A stretch of DNA of 64,000 nt from contig JBBBWG010006780.1 of the NCBI GenBank assembly GCA_037176905.1, forward strand, positions 1 through 64,000, in the 5' to 3' direction. The translations under genes and the position numbers were made by a program. Origin of the DNA: Azolla pinnata. Its lineage: Eukaryota; Streptophyta; Polypodiopsida; Salviniales; Salviniaceae. The notes under the pieces were generated by a model. It searched no databases and was not told the DNA's origin. It worked only from the letters and a program-made list of their open reading frames with translations. Shown piece by piece: positions 55,560 to 64,000 of this stretch. Position 1 is the stretch's first letter. Each line of letters begins with the position of its first letter.

Positions 55560-57764
55560 ATGTCGGTACGTGTGGATGTGTGGAGTGATTTGGCCTGTCC
55601 ATGGTGCTATGTCGGCAAGGTTCTCTCTCTCTCTCTCTTTCTCTGTGATAAGGTCAGACCTTGCATCTCCTTTGCTTCTTCCATTGTCACAAAACCGGTT
55701 GGATTTTGTGTGTGTATGCTTTGCCGCAACGGAATTCTACTTGTAAGCGGACGGTGTCTTTGCAGCTGGAGTGTGCGGATTCGTGGGTCTTCTTCTGCTT
55801 TTTTATCTGAATGTGTGTGTGTGTGTGCGGGTGGGGGGGGGGGGGGCATTTTCAACTTCTGGCAGAGATGTGTACAGAACTTATTATATGATGGCCGCAT
55901 CTGGAATGCGTTGGAATCATCACCCCCCTTTGTGGCTTCCTTACTTTGGTTAGGGAGAGGTTCAGAACTGGGAAATGGGTTGTTTCCTTGAGAAGCATTG
56001 GAAAAAATTTCGGGAATCGACCTTGCAATTTTTGGGATAATCTCTTTCAGAAATGTACCTCTTATGTTTGTGCATGCATCCGCGCGAGTGTGTGTTTGTG
56101 CAATTCACAGCCTTTATCAAATGTCATCAAGCAGCTGCTCCTACGAAAATTGAGTTTTTTGTGGTCTACTAACCCAAAGTTCTGATATGCGTGACTGAAT
56201 CGGACAATGTGTAGATTCTTGTAGGTGAAATAGAATGATCTATAGTTTTGTAAATGCTGAACTGTCTACTGGAGAAAGATGCTTTGAAACTGCCTGTCTT
56301 TATTATCTATAAGTATGGTTTGTATGTTTTTCAGACTATCCATGATTATTTTTCTATTTTTTAGGCACGTCTTGATAAGGCCATAGAGATATTGCAAACA
56401 AATGCTGCAGAACAACCTTGCCAAGTGGCAGTACATTGGTGAGCTCAATCATTCCTGTCTAAACTATTGATGTTAACAAACATTAACATAATCTAAAGAA
56501 TTTGAGTTGAAATACCGATTATAGGGTGAGTAAGTGGAAAAGCAATATCTCTGAGGTCTAGAAGGGAACATCATGAAATGATTGCATCATCTCTTTCTGC
56601 TTTAAACCCAGACTGGTAGGAAGATAGGTTGCCGGCATGCATAAAAGTAATATAGTGGATATACAAGTTGCTTTAATTTGGTTTAATTAATGTATGCAGC
56701 TGACATGTGCATATGTATACATGTAGATTGTGTGCATATGTACGTTTACATACTGAAAATAGTTGGGATAGGATTCTAAGAGGCCAAAACCTATGAAGTT
56801 CTAAAACTGTTTTGTAAGGGCTCTTAGATGTAACTATATCAGAGAAAGGGCTAAAGAGCTAGCACTAGAGGTAGTTGAAATAGGATTCTAAGAGGGTAAA
56901 AAGTACAAAGTGTCGGGCCCATCAATATCATTATATGAGAGCATAACAATTTCTGAGCACCAGTAGTTCTCTGATTTCTCACATCCTCTATATCTGTCTG
57001 TAATACTATCATAATGAAGAAATTTAGACATTTCTACATGATAATGTGTAGGCATCCGTACATGATTGATCCCAACACAAAGAAGTCGGGGGAGGAGTAT
57101 TTGGCTTACAATCAACGTAGGTGGGGCTCTGATGGTTGGACTGTATCATTAAGAAGGTAATATTGAAGACATGGGTAAATGGAGGAAATTTTTCTTATGA
57201 TACCGTGGACAGAAAAGCAACCTTAGGTGCTTTAACTGCATGAAAAAAACTATGTCAGCCTATGGTGTGTTATGCTATTTATGCTTTATCCAGTTATCAA
57301 TATTGTATTTAGATCCGATTTCCAGTGCATGCAAGGATAAGAGAGAGAAGCATGCTTGCCTGAGAGACTTTCAATAAGTTTTTTAAGATTTGATCAAGCA
57401 TTTCATTTCGTCAAAATTGTTTGTGAAGACTGAATAATGTCTGTAAAACTAAGGAGATTAACATCCTCATGTTGTAGATCTGCTGCAAAGGATGGTCTAC
57501 GATTCAAAGATTGGAAGTGGTGGCCGAACACCCTTCATGCTCATAGGTGAAGAAGACAAAAACACATGCTGAAGCACGCAATGCCCTTTATTAATTATCT
57601 TTGCAGCTTCAAACACCTAAAAAAAACTTACGTGCATAAGCACTGATGAATATATATCAATATGGTAATGTTGTGAGTACAGGTTATGATTTGCAATCGT
57701 TAAGGTTGTGGATTAAGATATTTATTTTGGAAACTCTCTGACTTCTCTAGAAATGAAATGATAA

Positions 57765-57828
<64 letters not shown>

Positions 57829-58503
57829 NNNNNNNNNNTATTTTGGAACCTCCTTGCCTTCTGGAGAAAGAAACGGACAAAGATCCCCCCCCCCCCCCCC
57901 CCCCGCCCCCCTTTTCCCTTTTTCCAGATTAGTACTTCTTGCAGATACTGTTGGAAAAGGTGGAGAAGCAAAGCAGAAGCTCTTGGAGATGACTTATGAA
58001 CAAGGGTTGAACATATCAGATTTGGAGGTTCTATGTTCTGCTGCAGATCAGTTGGGGCTTACTGAAGCAAGGGAATATCTTGTATGTAACTTCAAATGCA
58101 AAATAATACTACATGTCCATTTTTGTGCATCATTCACATCAAGTTCATTACTGGTGAGATACACAAGTTAGTGCCACATACAAACTCTCATGTGATGCTC
58201 TTTCCAGATGTCTAATGAGGGGAAAGAAGAGGTGATCAAGCAAGATCGAGATGCCAAGTCTCAAAGGGATATACATTCCGTTCCATTCTTTATCATTAAC
58301 AATCGCGACACCTTTTCAGGTGCACAGGTAAAACTTCGGTGTCTGTATAATTATAATGTTAGTGGAAAGCATTTGGTAGATATATCCGCATGTGTATTGT
58401 GTTGTTTTGAGCGTTTGGAGGAGAATCATGTGCTAATTTTTTTGGTTTGGAACAGGATGTCGCAACCATCGTGAAGATGCTGCAAAAGGCTGTAAGTAGC
58501 TGA
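55560..58503 (+). CDS. DsbA-family oxidoreductase, FrnE-like
   Basis: Seven exons: 55560-55619, 56365-56438, 57052-57156, 57478-57546, 57928-58081, 58208-58327 and 58456-58503; 209 codons plus TGA. The protein starts MSVRVDVWSDLACPWCYVGK, with the active-site Cys13-Pro-Trp-Cys16 of the thioredoxin fold. An alpha-helical insertion carries HPYMIDPN, HAHRLVLLADTVGKGGEA and YEQGLNISDLEVL, and the cis-proline loop is HSVPFFIINNRDTFSGAQ (Pro180). This is the FrnE/polyketide-synthase-associated branch of DsbA proteins, found singly in plants, about 210 aa and presumed cytosolic; the substrate is unknown. An in-frame upstream ATG at 55386 could add 58 residues. Intron 4 contains a poly-G/N/poly-C gap. 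Confidence 0.93.
57765..57904. other. assembly gap: poly-G, 10 N, poly-C
   Basis: Roughly 64 G bases, then 10 N (57829-57838), then a segment (57839-57885) that imperfectly repeats the bases just before the G run (TATTTTGGAA…CTTCT…AGAAA), then about 20 C bases with one G. This looks like two noisy reads of one locus joined at a homopolymer, not true biology. It lies wholly inside intron 4 of the DsbA-like gene, so the coding sequence is unaffected. Confidence 0.85.
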
Positions 58504-59406
58504 TCGAGGAAATGAAATGGAAAAACCTATTCAGTGCAAGAAAAGCTCTTGGTTTGCTGGAAATATTAAGAAACGGAGCCATTTTAGGTGACTAGGAGAT
58601 GACATACAACTCGGCATTTGATATTGTACTGATCTGCTATATATTTCCCTTCAATGCCTTGATCAAAGAAATCTCTTAACACTTCTAGCTCCCGTGGAAT
58701 AAGCTGAACTTCCGGAAGGAATTCAAGCACCATCGTTTCTGGACGGGCCCATATACAATATAATTATGTCAAAAGCAGATTCATGCCATGGATTGCTTGA
58801 AAACCGCAAAACCTTCTTGCAATGTAAAGCAGCTAGCGATCATTCAGCGACATCGCGATGCTTGATCCCAGGAAGATAAATCTGAGTGGTTCTCTACTTG
58901 TGTGTTTCAGAATTGGTGTATTTTTTCTTTTCAAAGTCCAAAAACCGTAAGAGCTGAATGTGATGGATGGATGATACACCACCGGACATTGAGACAAACA
59001 GGACCCAAAAGCTCATCCTTGATCATAGTCTAGCAAGGATTTTGAGCATATATGAAGCTGAACTACTTAAGTGGTGCACAATTAACCTTAACCCTAACCC
59101 TAACCCCAACCCTAAACCCTAAACCCTAAAACCTAAACCCTAAACACATGGCCGATGCACGGAGCTCTCTGTTTACTATGGAATGCAAAGCTTGCCATTC
59201 CATTTTGCAAATGTGTTGAAAAAGCTCACCAAATCAAGAAGAAAACGGTTTGACAAGAACAGTAGTAGAGGAGAAGTGGACGAGAGGCATGTGTAAATGA
59301 AATAAAACAGAGGCCACACACAAGATAAGATGTAGAAAACAGAGCAAAAAAAACACTCTGTAGGAAAGGGATCGAGTGGTGCTCAGAGCAGCAAAGCAAC
59401 AGAAGC
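58504..59406. other. intergenic with telomere-like array
   Basis: About 900 bases between two plus-strand genes; the only clear feature is the array at 59083-59145. Confidence 0.5.
59083..59145 (-). repeat. interstitial CCCTAA/CCCTAAA array
   Basis: About nine units; the left half is the six-base CCCTAA form and the right half the seven-base CCCTAAA form. It lies about 260 bases upstream of the next start codon. Confidence 0.93.
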
Positions 59407-61404
59407 ATGGCGAACCCTGCTGCAGGAGTAACGGCCTCCTTGAGTTATGGCAGCTTCGTTGCTTCCCTCCCTCCTCAACAAAAGCAACGCTTTCCTTCTT
59501 CGCTTTCCTTCCCTTCCTCACAGGTACCTGTTTGTGTGTGTGTTTGTGTGTTGTGTGTTGAATATGATTCACGCTCTGTGATGTATGGATGTGATTATGC
59601 CTCGATCTCCCCAAGAGATCCATGCTGCCCAAGAAGATCCATGCTGCACAAGAAGATCCATGCTGCACGCAGAGATGATCAAGAAATAGAGGATGCTGTG
59701 CTCTGAAATCGATTCGATGGGCTCCATGTCGTCTTGTAAACACCATTCAGGTTTTAATGCACACAGAGATGATCAACAAATAGGGGATGCTGTGCTCTGA
59801 AATCAATTCAATGGAGTCCATGTCGTCTTGTAAACACCAGCCAGGTCTTAGCAGGCAAGAGAGTGAGCATTGCAAATCAAGCTCGCATAAAATATTTGGG
59901 CTTCTGTCCTGTAGTCGGCCCACAATATGCGAGCTTGATACAGTGTCATGTATGGGAAGAGAAAGAAGACGGTCTGTTTCTATGCGACATGGAAAATGCA
60001 AAGCGTTAGCAATATTCGAATCGCTTGCACATTCAGCTGACCGAGGATTGCTATGGATTTGATTATCTACAGCAGAAAAAGCCATGAATCTGCACATGAA
60101 CCATAAAGGACCACAATTCTGCACATGGATCGTAATGGACCATGATTCTGCACATGGATCGTAATGGACCATGATTCTGCACATGGATCATAATGGACCA
60201 TGATTGCACACATGAACTATAATGTGAGGATTGCAGTGCACTTGACTGACCACCAGAAAAGAGGGCCATGGTTCTGCACGTGAATTGTAATGCATTATAG
60301 ATGGATTCGGCAAAATGAATAGATTCTTGCCAGTTGAAAAGGGATCACTGGAGTAGAAATTACATGGCACATGTCCCTGATGTGCTAGAATCACTATGCA
60401 ACTGAATCACTGATGTTCTTGACTATTCATTAAGCTTGGGCATATTGTGTGTGATTCACCACAGTGGTGGTTGTAGCCATTCAGCTTCCTTGGCTTCTGG
60501 TGGTTACTTACTGTGAAGAGACATGGGAGCTATGGTAAAGTTTTGAATAATACTAGAACCCATACTAGAAATTTGAAGAACGATTTAAGATCAAGAGTAT
60601 ATTAATGTTATCCATTTTAAATGTCGATGGACAAATCCAGTTTCCCAGGTTTTGAAGCTTAAATTTGATGGGCTGATTACCTGTCCTTTTGTTGTGATAA
60701 ATCAAGCAGTTGAATCTTCGAGAAAGGAGAATTAGGCCTCTTAACCCAGTGGCAGCATTTCCTTTGCTGGAACTTGCAGCAGAACCTGCAAATTATGAAC
60801 CCACCACAACATTCATCGACTTCACTTTAGATCATCAAACTCTAAAGAACATTTGTAAGAACCTTGTCTAGTCAATTCTGTACTGTGAAGATGTTAATCT
60901 ACAGGAAATTAATGGCTACTTATAGATTGATTACTGAATGCACAGATTTGGCCTTCACTCTCTTTTTCTGCTGGGGCTGTTGTGTCTTTGCCTCCATGAA
61001 TGTGAGTGCAAACCATGATGCATGAAGGAGATGCGTATGATATTTTGGTTGAAATAATCCTGTATCATTATTGGATCTGTACTTACTATACATCAGCATT
61101 CTCACACATATAATCTCATATTTTAGGATCCTTTCTATGATGGTGATACATATAGAGGAGCAGGTGGTGATGGAACTGGCAATTGGATCTACACCCGTGT
61201 AGGTGGTTTTACCCTAGCCTAAGTCATTCTTTTGACCCTCAGAAATAATAATAAAAATGAGTTATGCATGTTCTTTAGGAGGATGATGAGGGTGTGGAGG
61301 CGCGAGAGGAGCTATGGCGGGAGGAACTTGCAAGGGAAATTGAAGAGCGAGTTGGAGAAATACGGGAAATCGAGGAATCGAAGAAGGAAAAGGAGTTAGT
61401 TTGA
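59407..61404 (+). CDS. small protein, probably plastid-targeted; family not recognised
   Basis: Exons 59407-59523, about 60710-60787, 61127-61198 and 61279-61404; about 130 codons if exon 2 ends at a GC donor (GAACCT|GCAAAT). The first exon encodes a Ser/Ala/Pro-rich, acid-free segment (MANPAAGVTASLSYGSF…) typical of a chloroplast transit peptide. Then come RERRIRPLNPVAAFPLLELAAEP, DPFYDGDTYRGAGGDGTG and a highly charged helix (EDDEGVEAREELWREELAREI). Exons 1, 3 and 4 have clean GT-AG joins in one phase. Exon 2's end is uncertain: GT donors after AACCCA or after AACCTT also keep phase. Intron 1 holds two tandem repeats. I do not know the function. Confidence 0.6.
59671..59855. repeat. two-copy ~94-bp tandem duplication
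   Basis: AGAGATGATCAA starts at 59671 and 59765, each followed by GGATGCTGTGCTCTGAAATC and CATGTCGTCTTGTAAACACCA words. It lies in intron 1 of the small plastid-type gene. A shorter triplet of AAGAAGATCCATGCTGC units precedes it. Confidence 0.9.
60075..60300. repeat. ~29-bp tandem repeat
   Basis: Five to six copies of GACCATGATTCTGCACATGG followed by ATCGTAATG, most regular at 60110-60200; diverged copies continue to about 60295. In the same intron as the repeat at 59671. Confidence 0.88.
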
Positions 61405-61952
61405 ATGGCTGTACCAAGGATACAGTTCCTTTCGAAATAGTACTTTGTATAGATTCTATGGAAAGCTCAGGAAAACCAAAATCTTACATGCTTCATGACG
61501 TATTGGCTGGTCATTCTTGGAGAGCATGACTTTGTATATTCATACAGACCATAAACTGCAGCATCATTTGTAACTATAAAATGAGCAAACGATGATTGCT
61601 CCTTTCTGTTAAAAGCTATATGAAAGGATTCACAAGGAGAAAACAAATTACTGTAATTTTGAAGATAAAACAAATTGGGAATCCAAAAGTGGGAAAAATG
61701 CACAAGTTTTCCAAGTAGCAGCTATTTGGCCAACAAAAAAATAAATGAAAAGACACCTGTCAATAAATTTTCTATTAAGAGAATGCTCCATGTTGTGAAC
61801 AATATACAAATCCGTTTGATACAGTTGATGTTTCTTTTGTTGGAGGGGGGTGTACCAATGTAGAGTGAAGCCTCTGCCTAATCCATAACACATATTTCAG
61901 GCTTCTTTTTTGTTGGTAGAAGGTGTAGGCATGGTCAGACATACAATACATC
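61405..61952. other. convergent intergenic spacer
   Basis: About 550 bases between the stop codons of a plus- and a minus-strand gene; it presumably holds both 3' UTRs. Nothing else seen. Confidence 0.5.
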
Positions 61953-64000
61953 CTACATTTCCAAAGATGACGTAATTCTGGTGGCTTTTTTCCTTTGTTT
62001 GAAGTTGAATAGCAGCTCCTGTTTTTCTGTTTCCGATGCAGACAACAGCCATCTAGAGAACCGAGTCTTATCCATGTCCTTGAAGTTAGCTAAGGATGCA
62101 AATTGATCCACCTTGTTCATGAGTGTGCCTTTGTCCCCCTTACTTTGATCTGCCTTCATGTTTGTAGCGGGCTTCTTTGTCCGCTCTTTTACTTCTTTCA
62201 AATCTCCGCTTACAACCTGGGCATGGTTCTCCACTGTAGACAAATGAAGCTCTGAAGCTTTCCGATATTCAGACTTCCGGTCAGCCCTGGGGGGTGCCCC
62301 ATCACTATTCTTCGCATTTGACATATAATTCACAACTTCCTCATTTCGGTGTGCATATACAACTCCTGCAAAATACATACCGCACATATTTTGCACATTA
62401 GGTTTTCCTCAGTTTCCTATCATATAAAGAATTAGTGCTGTATTTGCAAGGTTAGATGAAAGGGCCCAGCCGAGATATGGTAGCACTAAATTTGCATCTT
62501 AATTTCCATTCTTCTAATTTTTTAATCCCAGTCATCGATGAGCTTCCCTGTTGCAAGCGGATACATGGTGCACGGAAATGCTTATGAATAAACTAATCAA
62601 GGAATCACTCTAACAAATGAACAACTCAAATAGGGGTACCATATACATAAAATAAAACACACCTGCATCTCTTAGGACAAAGGCAACCTTGTTCTTTTCA
62701 GCTACTTGATTCTTACAAGATTCACTGAGCTCCCCAGAACCATCTGTTCCACCCATAGGTTCTGCGTTGCTTCCTTCACAGATCAGCATTTTCTTATCAT
62801 TCCTAGATCTGTAGCCACTGCCAGCATACCTCGAAATTCGTTTGTCATGCTCCTCAATAATCTCACTAGTAAATGCTTCCTCAGATAGATCTCTAAACAA
62901 ATTGCTGATCCCAAAAAGCTCCCCTTTCTGATCCTTGGAGTCCTGCATATTTTTATACGGATTAATAGGTACGTAGTCAGGAAATAGTTTCTATAAGCAA
63001 TTCATCATCAATTAGTTCATTCATTGCCATACTTGTACACCCTCAAAGTAGCGCTTTTCCAGATTTCCGGATACTGCAATATTAAAGAGTTGTTGTTTGT
63101 ATATCTGCCGGCTGTAAACAAGTTCTTCTAGTGAGCCAGCAGCAAGAAGCCGATACACTATAACATGTCTCCTTTGTCCAAACCGAAAAGACCGATCCTG
63201 TGCTTGTAAGTCTTGACTTGGATTCCAGTTGGGATCAAAGATGACAACTCTATTTGCACTAACTAGATTTAACCCCAAGCCACCAGCTCTTGTTGAAATA
63301 AGAAAAACCTGCGACATAAATATTCTTGAAATCAAAACACTATTTTGAAGCATTTATGCCAATTTCATGGAACCAGTAGAAATTTAATACTTGCTTGCTT
63401 GGACTTCGGTTGAACTCATCTACCAATGATTGCCGTACGTTCATTGCTGTAGAGCCATCCAGACGAGAAAAACAATAGCCTTTCCTGATCAAAAACTTGT
63501 CTAATATATCAAGCATCCTGCCAACAACAGGCAGAAACAATAACCACGGATAATAAATCAGATAATAAATCAGGCGGTTTTGACTGTTTGAAACAGCAAG
63601 AAACTATAACCACGGATGCTATGTTCTCTGAACCCAGTTAAAAGGATATGCTGTACAATATTTGCTAGTAGCTACCTAACAGAATAACTGAAAAGGAGAA
63701 CCTTGTCACCCTCCTTCAGCCAAAGAGCTAGCAGACGGTCCAATGCCTTCATCTTGCCACAGTGCTGAGAATCACTAAGGCCAAGAAAACTCTCATCTTG
63801 AGATACACCCCCGATCAGGTTTGCATCTTCTCCAAGGACAAGTTCAGCAAGCATTTGATCTTTCTTCTGCTTCTCCGGATCATCTTTTGGATTTGGTTTG
63901 ATGAGCTCCAGATGATTACTCACCTAGATCATGGATCAGACTTAATGGTTATGGGTTCAGAATGATAATGACACATACATAACATTTTTGTATGCTCACA
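61953..64000 (-). CDS. CHR9: SNF2-family helicase, Switch 2/ERCC6L2-like (3' part)
   Basis: Five last exons on minus: 63923-63676, 63517-63391, 63308-63033, 62942-62663 and 62365-61953, ending in TAG; the rest lies beyond the right edge, and 63924-64000 is intron. The visible ~447 codons start VSNHLELIKPNPKDDPEKQKKDQ and cover the helicase C-terminal lobe. These include KALDRLLALWLKEGDKVLLFSYS, LIRKGYCFSRLDGSTAMN, motif V (STRAGGLGLNLVSANRVVIFDPNWNP) and motif VI (QAQDRSFRFGQRRHVIVYRL), then YKQQLFNIAVSG, KGELFGISNLFRDL and a variable tail. This order matches plant Switch 2 (CHR9), related to human ERCC6L2, a DNA-translocating ATPase in the nucleus tied to DNA repair. Every visible junction is GT-AG and in phase. 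Confidence 0.94.

Overview
The window is nuclear DNA of a land plant. It carries multi-exon genes with GT-AG introns, plant-specific families (NPH3, DUF679/DMP, DUF641, plant ACX3-type acyl-CoA oxidase) and many interstitial plant-type telomere-like repeats (TTTAGGG/CCCTAAA). Two intron-poor genes, the DUF641 gene and the DMP gene, are extremely GC-rich, while the long intron-rich genes are AT-rich. That bimodality is typical of monocots, so I suggest a flowering plant, possibly a monocot. This is inference only; no single sequence here fixes the species.

Layout. 1-5.1 kb is almost entirely simple-sequence and satellite DNA (GAT, TATG, CACATGCA, GAA, GGATC and telomere-like arrays). Then come: a BTB/NPH3 gene (+, 5166-9069); an unrecognised seven-exon coiled-coil-like gene (-, 12068-13857); NADH-cytochrome b5 reductase (-, 16674-19742); a DUF641/IRK-interacting-like single-exon gene (+, 21197-23212); acyl-CoA oxidase 3 (+, 24882-30967); an acid lipase (+, 33047-39568, with a 100-N gap in its last intron); a low-complexity 185-codon ORF (+, 40226-40783); a DMP membrane protein (+, 42676-43524); OS-9 ER lectin (-, 46284-49786); MAK16 ribosome-biogenesis factor (+, 51647-54569); a DsbA/FrnE-like oxidoreductase (+, 55560-58503, with a 10-N gap in an intron); a small probably plastid-targeted protein (+, 59407-61404); and the 3' part of a Switch 2/ERCC6L2-type SNF2 helicase (-, 61953 to beyond the right edge).

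I rebuilt the exon structures by hand, from reading frame, splice sites and remembered family sequence. For ten genes every junction keeps phase and the total length fits the family: NPH3 638 aa, the unknown protein 240 aa, CBR1 285 aa, ACX3 688 aa, lipase 414 aa, OS-9 305 aa, MAK16 291 aa and DsbA-like 209 aa, plus the single-exon DUF641 (671 aa) and DMP (282 aa) genes. The genes are ordinary housekeeping and regulatory loci with no shared pathway. They include peroxisomal beta-oxidation (ACX3), lipid hydrolysis, ER quality control (OS-9), microsomal electron transfer (CBR1), 60S ribosome assembly (MAK16) and DNA repair/chromatin (SNF2).

The unusual side of the window is its repeat biology. 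Minisatellites fill introns of at least six genes. Telomere-like arrays sit just upstream of several start codons. A small foldback element occurs as two inverted copies 36 kb apart. MAK16 needs a GC-AG intron. I found no convincing new multi-gene system.
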